A DNA stretch of 64,000 nt from Pseudarthrobacter sp. NamB4. Lineage in GTDB: Bacteria; Actinomycetota; Actinomycetes; Actinomycetales; Micrococcaceae. A program made the position numbers and the translations under genes. Below are positions 9,044 to 17,017 of the stretch, piece after piece. The notes beneath the pieces were generated by a model. That model did no database searches. It was not told the DNA's origin and saw only the letters and a program-made list of their open reading frames with translations. Location of the stretch: assembly GCF_005796185.1 (NCBI RefSeq), contig NZ_VAHM01000004.1, positions 62,001-126,000 on the forward strand, given 5' to 3'. Numbering within the stretch: position 1 is the first letter of the stretch; each line of letters begins with the position of its first letter.

Positions 9044-9491
9044 GATTCTCCTTAAACGGTCCGCCCCAGCGCTGTCGCGTCCAGGTCCCTGAGGAAGCTG
9101 GTGCCCCCGCAGATCATTAACCTCTTGGGCAACAAAAGCCGCACCAGTACCCATTACTCACATTTGCGAGGTAGAGCACTGATCCGGTTGCTTCCGGTAC
9201 TCATGCGCGGACGTGCAGGGCCGTTTGCAGCGCTCCTGCGCAGCAGAAGCTCCAGCCCCGGTTTGTCCACATGCTTGAAGAATAGGGAGTAAGTTCCCGA
9301 AAGTAAGACAAAATTGTCGAAGTCTGTGGAAGCCCGCAGACATCCACCAAGTCCCCCTATGGCAGCCCGTCAGTCCAGCCTTTTCCTTCCCGCGACCGCA
9401 ATAATGGCCATATCATGTGCTTTCAGCTGCTGTGGTGGGAGTGGCGGAGCCCGAAGCGCCCCAGTCCCACCGAAATGGGGGTTCCATACCG
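9044..9491. other. divergent intergenic region, 448 bp
   Basis: Spacer between the minus-strand repeat protein and the plus-strand phosphoesterase; promoters for both should lie here. A TATCAT hexamer at 9411-9416 is a possible -10 for the + strand without a good -35. No coding signal or strong hairpin convinces me. Confidence 0.45.
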
Positions 9492-10487
9492 ATGTCGAGA
9501 AAAGTGTTTGCTGCTGTCCTCGCGGCCGCGGTTTCTTTCGGGCTGGCCGGCTGTGACTCCAGCCCTCCGCCCGAAAGATCTGTGAGTTTCACGGCTGCCG
9601 GTGATACCAGCCTGGGTGAAGGCGCGGAAGCAGTACTGGACAAGGTGAAGGAACTGGATCCGGATTTCAACGTCCACGTAGGGGATATGACGTACGAGAA
9701 GGGCGCGGAAAAGGCCTTCTGCGACATGGTTACCGGAAAGCTTGGGGCGGACTTTCCGTATCAGCTGGTGGCCGGAAACCACGAGAGCAACGGCCTCGAC
9801 GGTGATATCGATAAATTCGTCGAGTGCCTGCCGAACAAGATGCCGGGACTCCAGGGGGAGTATGGCAGGCAGTGGTATGTGGACGTCCCGCAGGACCAGC
9901 CCCTGATGCGGCTGATCATGGTGTCACCGGGCTTGGAGTTTGAGGACGGCGAGCTTGATTACTCCAGGGGCAGCAAGCGGTGGCAGTGGACTGAGTCTGC
10001 CATCGATGATGCGCGGGAGGCCAACATTCCCTGGACGGTGGTGGGCATGCACACGCCGTGCTTCAGCCTGGGACGGTACGACTGTGAGGCGGGGCAGGCC
10101 TTCACGAACCTCATGATCGACAAGAATGTTGATCTTGTGGTGCACGGCCATGAGCATATCTACCAGCGGACACATCAGCTTGGCCATGGCCAGGAGTGTC
10201 CGTCCATGTCCGTGGACACCGTCACGCCGGAGTGCGTGGTAGACAGTGATACTTCCCTGGAAAGCGGCAAGGGAACGGTCTTCGTCACGGTCGGGCTGGG
10301 CGGCAGGGATATCCGGGATGTCAACAGCAGGGACCCCGAAAGGCCCTATTTCGCCGCCTGGTCCGGGGCCAACAAAAGTCCTTCCCTGGGAACCTTGGCG
10401 GTCAAGGTGACGAGTAACCGGATGGAGGTGAAGTTTGAGCCCGCAGAGGGACACAGCTTCACTGACTCTTTCAGCATCAGCAAATAG
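9492..10487 (+). CDS. calcineurin-like metallophosphoesterase lipoprotein
   Basis: 331 residues, taking the ATG at 9492 in front of a lipoprotein signal (VLAAAVSFGLAGC, Cys21). The two-metal phosphoesterase signature is complete: GDT (Asp38), GD in HVGDMTY, GNHES, GMHTPCF, and the final GHEHIYQRT. Spacing and the last motif resemble the purple-acid-phosphatase-like branch. It would act outside the membrane on a phosphomonoester or diester; the substrate is unknown. A G-rich stretch ten bases before the ATG is the only candidate ribosome site. It stands alone, with opposite-strand neighbours on both sides. Confidence 0.82.
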   Translation: MSRKVFAAVLAAAVSFGLAGCDSSPPPERSVSFTAAGDTSLGEGAEAVLDKVKELDPDFNVHVGDMTYEKGAEKAFCDMVTGKLGADFPYQLVAGNHESNGLDGDIDKFVECLPNKMPGLQGEYGRQWYVDVPQDQPLMRLIMVSPGLEFEDGELDYSRGSKRWQWTESAIDDAREANIPWTVVGMHTPCFSLGRYDCEAGQAFTNLMIDKNVDLVVHGHEHIYQRTHQLGHGQECPSMSVDTVTPECVVDSDTSLESGKGTVFVTVGLGGRDIRDVNSRDPERPYFAAWSGANKSPSLGTLAVKVTSNRMEVKFEPAEGHSFTDSFSISK

Positions 10488-10510
10488 CCGGCTTGTTGCG
10501 GCGCGCAGGA

Positions 10511-11272
10511 TCAGGTGCGGGCGTCGATGTTGTTCTGGACGATTGTAGCCAGTGTGCGGAGTACCTGCTGATCCGAGGGGCTGAACTGGCGCGGTTGTTG
10601 GTCAATGACGCACAGTGTCCCGATATTCCAGCCGCGCGGTCCATGGAGGGGATAGCCGGCGTAGAAGCGGATAAAGGGCTCACCGACGACGAGCGGATTT
10701 GTGGCGAACCGGTCATCGGTGAGGGTGTCGTTGATGACCAGCATCGAGTCCTGCCGCACTGTATGGGTGCAGAGTGCCATCTCCCGAGGCGTCTCCACAC
10801 GCAGGGGGCCGATCGCTGATTTGAGGAACTGGGCATTCGCCGCGATCAGTGACAGTGAGGCTGCACCAACCCCAAAGTACTCCTTTGCCATGGACACCAC
10901 CCGGTCGAAGATCTCCTCGTGCCCGGTATGGAGAAGATTGGTTTCAGTAAGAGACCGCAATCGCTCCTCCTCAGCCCTTTCAGGGGAAAGCAGAAACCTG
11001 CCTGCGGCCCCCAGACCTGCGAGCGCGTCTTCCCTGGCGCTCCGGGAACCATGCGGGCGTGCTTGGCTGCGCGGCACGGCGGATCGTCGGCCGTTGCCGC
11101 CACCATAACCCCGTTCAAATTCGGGCAATGCCAGGGCGCCATGAAGGTAGGCATGGAGCTCGAACTCGGTAAACTGCGTCTGGCCAAAGTAGGCCGGCCA
11201 GACCTCAGTGGGATCCATCCCCGCGACCACCAGCGCCGCAAGTTCAAGGCGCCGCTCTGCCTCGTTACTCAT
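10511..11272 (-). CDS. GAF-domain signalling protein
   Basis: 253 residues from ATG 11272; an upstream in-frame ATG at 11317 is possible. Residues ~105-250 form a GAF domain (from EIFDRVVSMAKEYFGVG to LATIVQNNID, with CTHTVRQ, LVINDTLTDDRF, FYAGYPL and GTLCVID motifs). The N-terminal ~100 residues look helical and match no family I know. There is no output domain, so it may act as a ligand-binding partner of another regulator. Stand-alone GAF proteins like this are common beside ANTAR and stress genes in Arthrobacter-type genomes (family knowledge). Convergent with the phosphoesterase, 23 bp apart. Confidence 0.75.
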   Translation of the reverse strand: MSNEAERRLELAALVVAGMDPTEVWPAYFGQTQFTEFELHAYLHGALALPEFERGYGGGNGRRSAVPRSQARPHGSRSAREDALAGLGAAGRFLLSPERAEEERLRSLTETNLLHTGHEEIFDRVVSMAKEYFGVGAASLSLIAANAQFLKSAIGPLRVETPREMALCTHTVRQDSMLVINDTLTDDRFATNPLVVGEPFIRFYAGYPLHGPRGWNIGTLCVIDQQPRQFSPSDQQVLRTLATIVQNNIDART

Positions 11273-11443
11273 GCTTTCCACCCGGCCCAAGGAAAAGCCC
11301 CCTAAGGGCAACAGCATTGCGGAAGTTCAAAGCCATTTGATCAGTTTACTTACTATTGGCGCCGTGGGTAATGGCTGAAGTATGTGCTGCTGAACCCTGG
11401 ATCTTCAGCCCCCGCCCAGCCTTCCTTCAGCTCGGTTACCGGA

Positions 11444-12129
11444 GATTTTTTCTTCCACGCGGCAACCGGCCTGGTCCCCGGCGGCTTCATCGGGGGTGCA
11501 TGCATTCTTCACCCTCAGCGGGTTTGTGATCACGCTCCCGATCATGAAGCAACACCTTCAGCCACTCCATCACAGACGAAACGTTGGGGCCACTCGGGGT
11601 GCCGCTGGGGCGGCTCTATAACGGACCCCACACCCGCGCCAACGAACTGCTGATCGGCTGCGCACTGGCCCTGCTGTTCACCTGCATCCGCCAGGGCTCG
11701 GTGCTTCACGGGCTCCTGCAGGCAGCCGCGCGCTGGGGCGCTCCGCTGGCGGCGCTCGCCCTGGCGGCTGCAGTGTTCCTGGTAAGGGAACCGGAGACGC
11801 CCGGGCCCACTGCCCTTTCGCTGGTGGCGGCGGTGCTGATCGGATCGCTGGTCCTGCAGCCCGCCGGCTACATGGCAAGGGTCCTCAGCCACCCCTGGCT
11901 TGCCGGCCCGGGGCGCGACCTCCCCTACGGCATGTACCTCTGGCATATTCCCGTGTACCTGCTGCTGATGCCCCTGATCCCGGAGCTCCCCGTCCGAATC
12001 GCGCTGACCGCGGCGCTGACCGTGCTGCTGGCCGCCGCGTCGTTCCACTTGGTGGAGCGTCCGCTCCTGCGCTGGGCCACCGAAGGGCTGGAGCCGGCGT
12101 CGTCTGCGGCGAAGGCTACGCGCGCTTGA
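11444..12129 (+). pseudogene. acyltransferase-3 (OafA/YrhL type) remnant
   Basis: The N-terminal signature is still readable: FFFHAATGLVPGGFIG at 11444-11493, then, one frame over, VHAFFTLSGFVITLPIMK, matching the family consensus (H...PGGFxGVDxFFxLSGFxIT). One extra G in the GGGGG run near 11494-11500 causes the shift. About 200 codons are then missing, and the C-terminal half resumes at 11584 with YNGPHTRANELLIGCALAL and several membrane helices, ending at 12129. The parent enzyme would have acylated a surface sugar. It cannot make a full-length product. Confidence 0.75.
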
Positions 12130-12310
12130 GGCGGAGCTTTGCTGCCCGCTCCACCAGGATCGGTATGTAGTCCCGGACGCGGCCCCCGTCCAGGAGGCTG
12201 TGTTCCTCGGCAACCACGTCTTCAATGATGGAGCGTTCATGGTTGGGGAAGCGCTGGGCAAGCCGCTCCACTACGCCCAAAAGGGCCTGGACTTCCGTTT
12301 CTTTGATCAT
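12116..12310 (-). CDS. three-helix-bundle small protein (64 aa)
   Basis: Short, highly charged helical protein starting ATG at 12310. The pattern RFPNHERSIIEDVVAEEH...VRDYIPILVERAAKLRLK is that of small actinobacterial three-helix-bundle dimerisation proteins whose role is unknown. Its 3' end overlaps the acyltransferase remnant by 14 bp on the opposite strand, which suggests the remnant is no longer under selection there. Confidence 0.65.
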   Translation of the reverse strand: MIKETEVQALLGVVERLAQRFPNHERSIIEDVVAEEHSLLDGGRVRDYIPILVERAAKLRLKRA

Positions 12311-12390
12311 TACCGCACCTGTTCAGGGGAGCGTGAACAACTACTTGTAGGCGCTGCTGGCAGGAATCCTGCGAGCCGGTAGCTGACCAC

Positions 12391-12537
12391 TTAGGCCGCG
12401 ATGTCGGGAGACTTGGGACACTCAACGCATTGGACGATGGCTACCAAAGAACCGGCGTCGTCCTTCTTGTAGCGCGTGACGTGGTTGGTGGCCCTGCCGC
12501 AGGCCGGGCAAAAGGTCTGGTGCTGCTTAGTCCACAT
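12391..12537 (-). CDS. small zinc-ribbon protein (48 aa)
   Basis: ATG at 12537, TAA at 12391-12393. The sequence carries two CxxC knuckles, FCPACG near the start and QCVECP near the end, separated by a basic strand (ATNHVTRYKKDDAG). This is the size and pattern of a single zinc ribbon. An in-frame TAG four codons upstream fixes the start region. No clear Shine-Dalgarno. Function unknown; such ribbons usually bind nucleic acid or act as adaptor modules. Confidence 0.6.
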   Translation of the reverse strand: MWTKQHQTFCPACGRATNHVTRYKKDDAGSLVAIVQCVECPKSPDIAA

Positions 12538-12599
12538 GCATGAATACTACGGAGGCGGCATATGAACGTCAGGAGAAGACTGGAAGTCTGCGGTTTTCC

Positions 12600-12636
12600 G
12601 CAGTACGACGGCGGCTCCCCGCCGCCGTCGTACTGC
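12600..12636. terminator. terminator of the fructan operon
   Basis: 16-bp perfect stem (GCAGTACGACGGCGGC / GCCGCCGTCGTACTGC) with a 5-nt loop, six bases past the lacI-type stop codon. It shares its 13-bp inner arm with the hairpin at 58-88. Confidence 0.7.
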
Positions 12637-12641
12637 CTGCC

Positions 12642-13718
12642 TTAGGCGTGGGCCGGGGCCCGGACTGACGTGCGTTCCACGGCAGGGCAGTGCATTTTCG
12701 CAACTGCTTCTGCCGGGCTGTCGAGGCCAAGCAGCATCCTGACCCCCGCCACGCCCAGCTCGTAATGCGGGAGGGCGACCGTGGACAGTGGGGGCCGCAG
12801 GTGTGCGGCGATGACTTCCTGGTTGTCGAACCCCACCACGGCGATGTCGTCCGGGATGGACAGGCCGTGCTCGCGCAGGCCGTCATAAAGGCCCATGGCC
12901 ATCCGGTCGTTGTAGCAGTACACCGCGGTGGCCCCGTGCTTAAGTAGTTCCCCTGTGGCCCGGTACCCGCCTTCCTGGTCGGGATAGGCCTCCATGACCA
13001 GTTCGGGGTCGAACGGGATGCCCGCTTCCTCAAGTGCTTCCCTGTATCCCAGGAGCCGCCCGTCCTTGGCCGGGGCCGGGATGGTGGCATTAATGAATGC
13101 AATGCGGTGATGCCCGTGTCGAAGCAGGATCTCGGTGGCGGAGCGGCCGCCCTGAATTTCGTCCGGAACCACGGCCCGGGCACCGGGCTCAGCCGAGAAG
13201 CAGTTGACCAGGACGAAGTCCGCTTCCCGGAGCGGTGCCGGGATGTCTGTCTGGCGATGGAACCACGTGGAGTAGAGAATGCCGCGCACCTTGTACTCCA
13301 ACATCATTTGGATGGCGTCCTGCTCCAGCTCACCGTTGCCCTCGGTGTTGGCGATGAGGAGGGCGTAGCCGTGCTTCCAGGCCTCGTCCTGGGCGCCGTG
13401 GATGATCTGGCCGGCAAAGGGCGTGGTGGCAACACCATCGGCCACCAACCCTATGAAGCGGGAAGTTCCGCTCACCAGGGTCTTGGCCATCGCGTTGGGG
13501 CGGTAACCGAGGGTCCGGATGGCGTCCTCGACGCGCTGGCGGGTTTCTTCTGCGATCCGGGCGTCTTTTTTCTTGTTGACCACCAGCGAGACGGTGGCGG
13601 TGGAAACGCCGGCGGCTTCTGCGACTTCCCGGAGGGTGACGGGGTGGGCACGCCCGGGAGTCCGTGGGGAGCCGGCCGCAGGGGCCCGCTTCCCCGAACC
13701 ATTCTCCTTTGAACTCAT
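12642..13718 (-). CDS. LacI-family regulator of the fructan locus
   Basis: 358 residues from ATG 13718, which has an excellent ribosome site (GAGGAGGG, 3-7 nt upstream). Residues ~27-75 form the LacI helix-turn-helix and hinge (VTLREVAEAAGVSTATVSLVVN). The rest is a periplasmic-binding-protein-like sensor domain (FIGLVADGVATTPFAGQIIHGAQ to the C-terminal ERTSV). It is the last gene of the minus-strand operon GH32-SBP-permease-permease-regulator. Three identical-type palindromes in the divergent promoter region at 18474-18601 are its probable operators, so it would repress both the operon containing itself and the exported GH32, with an imported fructose oligomer as likely inducer (inference). 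Confidence 0.88.
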   Translation of the reverse strand: MSSKENGSGKRAPAAGSPRTPGRAHPVTLREVAEAAGVSTATVSLVVNKKKDARIAEETRQRVEDAIRTLGYRPNAMAKTLVSGTSRFIGLVADGVATTPFAGQIIHGAQDEAWKHGYALLIANTEGNGELEQDAIQMMLEYKVRGILYSTWFHRQTDIPAPLREADFVLVNCFSAEPGARAVVPDEIQGGRSATEILLRHGHHRIAFINATIPAPAKDGRLLGYREALEEAGIPFDPELVMEAYPDQEGGYRATGELLKHGATAVYCYNDRMAMGLYDGLREHGLSIPDDIAVVGFDNQEVIAAHLRPPLSTVALPHYELGVAGVRMLLGLDSPAEAVAKMHCPAVERTSVRAPAHA

Positions 13719-13756
13719 CTGCCCTCCTCGAGGAGTATATCGGCCTGCTGGCGGCG

Positions 13757-14656
13757 TCATCCTTTCGTCGCTCCGCTCTCGAGTCCCTGGATCATCGCCT
13801 TGTTGAGCACCAGGAACACCAGCAGCAGCGGGGTGATGGTCACGCATACGGCGGCGAAGGTAGCGGTCCAGTCCACCTTGCCCATGGCGCCGATGTAGTT
13901 CTGCAGCCCCAGGGGAATGGTTTTCAGTTCTTCTGACAGGACGAAGGTGTTGGCGAAGATGAAGTCGTTCCAGATGAAGATGCTGTTGACGAGAACCACG
14001 GTGACCACGGTGTTGAGGGACAGCGGCAGGGTGATCAGCCCGAAGATCCGGTACGGCCCGGCGCCGTCAAGGGAAGCGGCCTCGTACGTTTCCTTCGGGA
14101 TGTATTCGTAGAACGAGCAAAACAGGTAGACGGACATCGGCAGGGAGAAGCCGGCCAGGGGGATGATCATCGACTGGTAGGTGTCCAGCAGGTTGACCGC
14201 CGAATAGTCGATGAACAGGGGGACCAGGGCGATCTGGACCGGGACGATGATGCCGATCAGGAAAAGACCGCGCACCAGCCTGCTGAGCCGGAATCCGAGC
14301 ACCTGGATGGCGTAGGCGGCCATCATGCCCAGCAGGACAATGAGGATGTTGGCGCCCATGGTCACAACGAAGCTGTTCAGGATGTTCCTGCCCAGGTCAC
14401 CGGTTTCGAAAGCCTTGGCATAGTTCTCCCAGGTCAGGGAACTGGGCAAGGCGAACGGATCCCCTGTTGCGAAGTCCTGTTCGGTGCGCAGGCTGGTGAG
14501 GAACAGCCAGGCGAGCGGGTACACCTGCACGATCACAATGAGCATGATCAGAACACGCGAGAGGGTGCGGAACAGGTCCGGCCGGCGCCGGCGGCGCGTT
14601 GCGGCAGGTGTGGGAGGAACGAGGGCGGATGGCGCCGGGGCTGTCTGGGTGATCAT
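13757..14656 (-). CDS. carbohydrate ABC transporter permease (MalG type)
   Basis: 299 residues, six predicted membrane segments. The cytoplasmic EAA loop is clear (YIPKETYEAASLDGAGPYRIFGLITLPL region). ATG at 14656 overlaps the stop of the upstream permease by four bases (ATGA), so the two are translationally coupled. It pairs with that permease as the membrane channel of a CUT1-type sugar importer. No ATPase gene is present in the operon; a shared MsiK-like ATPase encoded elsewhere is the usual arrangement in actinobacteria. Followed 38 bp later by the lacI-type gene. Confidence 0.88.
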   Translation of the reverse strand: MITQTAPAPSALVPPTPAATRRRRRPDLFRTLSRVLIMLIVIVQVYPLAWLFLTSLRTEQDFATGDPFALPSSLTWENYAKAFETGDLGRNILNSFVVTMGANILIVLLGMMAAYAIQVLGFRLSRLVRGLFLIGIIVPVQIALVPLFIDYSAVNLLDTYQSMIIPLAGFSLPMSVYLFCSFYEYIPKETYEAASLDGAGPYRIFGLITLPLSLNTVVTVVLVNSIFIWNDFIFANTFVLSEELKTIPLGLQNYIGAMGKVDWTATFAAVCVTITPLLLVFLVLNKAMIQGLESGATKG

Positions 14657-15564
14657 GCGTCTGCCTTCCGCTTGAGCAGGAACAGGATGAGGCCGACGGC
14701 CGCCAGGCACTCGATCACGATGAAGACTGAGATGGTGCTGGCGTAGCCAAAGTCCGTGCTGGTGAACGCTGTCTTGTACATGTAGGTGGTGAGCAGCTCG
14801 GAGGACTGTCCCGGACCGCCGTTGGTCATGAGGTAGGGGATGTCGAAGCCGCGCAGGCCGTAGGTGGTGGCCATGATGGTGGTGGTGATCCACACTGGCC
14901 GGATGTACGGGAACCGGATCTTGGCAAACAGCGTCCACCTGCCCGCCCCATCCAGCACGGCCGCTTCCTCAAGATCCTTGGGTACGGCGATCAGCGCCGC
15001 GTAGATGATGAGCATGTAAAGCCCAGTGAAGCGCCATCCTTCAGGTGCGGAGACCGCCGCCAGCACGGTGTTGACGTCCGAGAGCCAAGGCCGTTCCAGG
15101 CTGCCGAGGCCAATCCAGTGGAGCAGCTGGTTGAGCAGCCCCACGGGTTCGATGGAGTAGATCCGGACGAAAAGGAAGGCGATGGCCACGGTGGAGATGA
15201 CTGCCGGCAGCAGGTACAGGGTCTTGATGAGCTCCCGGCCCCGGGTCAGCGACGTGAGGAGGCTGGCCACCACCAGTGCGCCGCCCAGCTGAAGGACCAG
15301 GCAGATGGCCAGGTAGGCCAGCGCGTTCAGGAAGGCGCGCCAGAAGATGTCGTCGGCAATAAACATCCGGACGTAGTTATCCAGCCCCACGAATTCCATC
15401 TCGCTGATGCCGTTCCAGGAGAAGAAGCTGAGGAACAGTGATTGCAGGATGGGGAAGAGGACTGCTGCCCCGTAGAGCAGCAGGGGCGGGAGGAGGAAGA
15501 CCAGGACTGAGGTCCTGGACCTGTTGGGAAGCATCCTGGCGGGGAGCGTCCGGTTGGTTTGCAT
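14653..15564 (-). CDS. carbohydrate ABC transporter permease (MalF type)
   Basis: 303 residues with about six membrane helices. Its EAA loop reads VPKDLEEAAVLDGAGRW followed by LFAKIRFPYIRP. The N-terminal helix LVFLLPPLLLYGAAVLFPIL is typical of the MalF branch. It partners the permease immediately downstream and the binding protein immediately upstream. Substrate inferred from context: a fructooligosaccharide or difructose anhydride. Confidence 0.88.
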   Translation of the reverse strand: MQTNRTLPARMLPNRSRTSVLVFLLPPLLLYGAAVLFPILQSLFLSFFSWNGISEMEFVGLDNYVRMFIADDIFWRAFLNALAYLAICLVLQLGGALVVASLLTSLTRGRELIKTLYLLPAVISTVAIAFLFVRIYSIEPVGLLNQLLHWIGLGSLERPWLSDVNTVLAAVSAPEGWRFTGLYMLIIYAALIAVPKDLEEAAVLDGAGRWTLFAKIRFPYIRPVWITTTIMATTYGLRGFDIPYLMTNGGPGQSSELLTTYMYKTAFTSTDFGYASTISVFIVIECLAAVGLILFLLKRKADA

Positions 15565-15627
15565 GGCGGGCCTTTCGGGCGGGGGATGGGCAGTCCCCCG
15601 CCCCAGTAGTTGCTGGAAGAGCAGTGG

Positions 15628-16959
15628 TTACTTGAAGAACTTCGGCGCATTCTGCGCGATGGTGTTGTCCATGGTGGCCGTGAACTGCTCAGGCGTGATG
15701 TTCCCCTGGACCAGCAGGACGAGCTCCTGCTGCAGCCGGCCGTTGGTGGTGGGGTCAAGCTGCGTGTCCCACGGCATTGCCTGCTTTTCGCCTAGGTCCT
15801 TGGCCTGGTCCAGTGCCTTCTGGTAGAGCGGGGTCGCGTTGGCGGGTACAGCGGTTTCGACGTCGGTAGTGGGGGACAGTGCGCCGGTGGCGGCATATTC
15901 AGCGGGGTACTTATCCAGCGCGAACTTCAGGAAGTCGCTCACCAGGGGATCGTAGGTTTTGGCGTTCACCGCCATGCCGATGCCCGACGGGGAGACGAAC
16001 TCGTTGGCCGCGGTCACAGATCCTGCCGTGGTGGGAAGGGTGAAGAAGTCGATCTGGTCGCGCACCGCCGGATTCAGCTTCTCCGTCGCCAGGCTGGGCA
16101 GCTCCCAGGTTCCGATGTTGTACATCGCGGCCTGGCCGGAGGTGAACTGGTTTTGCGCATCCGAGTACCCCTGGGCAGAGAAACCGTCCTGAAAGCACTT
16201 TGACTTGCCCAGTTCCGCCATCCAGTTGACGGTCTTTTGCCCTGCAGGATCGGCAAACTTTGCCTCGCCCTTTTTCAGTTTCTGAACAAACTCCGGCCCG
16301 GCTTCCCGGAACGGCTGGTAGGCGATGTAGCGTTCCAGCGGCCACTGATCCTGGCCGTCGATGGCGATGGGGGTGATCCCGGCCTGGCGAAGGGCTGTAC
16401 ACATGGCAGGGATGTCGTCGAGCGAGGCCGGTACTGCCACGCCGGCCTTTTCCAGCAGGGCCTTGTTGTACCAGATGAATTCCAGCTCGAACTGGAACGG
16501 GATCATATAGAGGGACCCGTCGTCGAAGCGCTGGTAGTCCAGGGCGCCGGGGCGGTAGTCCTCATAGACATCGAGTGACTTCAGCAGCTTTTCGGCGTCC
16601 ATCATCTTGCCCTGCTTGGCCAGCTGCTGGGCAAAAGGCGTGGCGTCGGTGTCGAACAGTTCGGGCAGTTTGTTTGCCGCCGCCAGGGTTTCGAGCTTCT
16701 GAATGTAGGACGGCCGGTCCGGGGTGGTGATCAGGTTCAGCTCAAACCCGGGGTGCTCCCTGGCGTAGTCCTCAGCGAGCTTTTTCATGATGTTGATGAC
16801 GGCGCCATCGGCCGGGCGGGAGAGCAGCCACGAGATTTTTCGTGGCTTGATTTCGCCGGCGGGGCTGACATTGGAGGGGTCGGTGGAGCTTCCGCCGCCG
16901 CAGGCCGTGAGGGCCAGGGCGGCGACAGCTGCTGCGGCAGCGCGGAGCAGGTTCTTCAT
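15628..16959 (-). CDS. extracellular sugar-binding lipoprotein of the ABC importer
   Basis: 443 residues from ATG 16959 with GGAG seven bases upstream. Lipobox LTAC gives Cys20 as lipid anchor. The mature protein is a family-1-type solute-binding protein (ISWLLSRPADGAVINIMKKLAEDY; YMIPFQFELEFIWYNKALLEKAGV; AAMYNIGTWELPSL). It captures the sugar for the two permeases downstream. The cytoplasmic GH32 lies just upstream in the same operon, so the cargo should be a fructose-containing sugar. A longer open frame upstream of 16959 belongs to shadow coding of the GH32 gene. Confidence 0.88.
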   Translation of the reverse strand: MKNLLRAAAAAVAALALTACGGGSSTDPSNVSPAGEIKPRKISWLLSRPADGAVINIMKKLAEDYAREHPGFELNLITTPDRPSYIQKLETLAAANKLPELFDTDATPFAQQLAKQGKMMDAEKLLKSLDVYEDYRPGALDYQRFDDGSLYMIPFQFELEFIWYNKALLEKAGVAVPASLDDIPAMCTALRQAGITPIAIDGQDQWPLERYIAYQPFREAGPEFVQKLKKGEAKFADPAGQKTVNWMAELGKSKCFQDGFSAQGYSDAQNQFTSGQAAMYNIGTWELPSLATEKLNPAVRDQIDFFTLPTTAGSVTAANEFVSPSGIGMAVNAKTYDPLVSDFLKFALDKYPAEYAATGALSPTTDVETAVPANATPLYQKALDQAKDLGEKQAMPWDTQLDPTTNGRLQQELVLLVQGNITPEQFTATMDNTIAQNAPKFFK

Positions 16960-17017
16960 GGTCAATCTCCTTTGATTGGCGAAACGGGTCCTGGTGGAAC
17001 GGAAGGGACAGCGGTAT

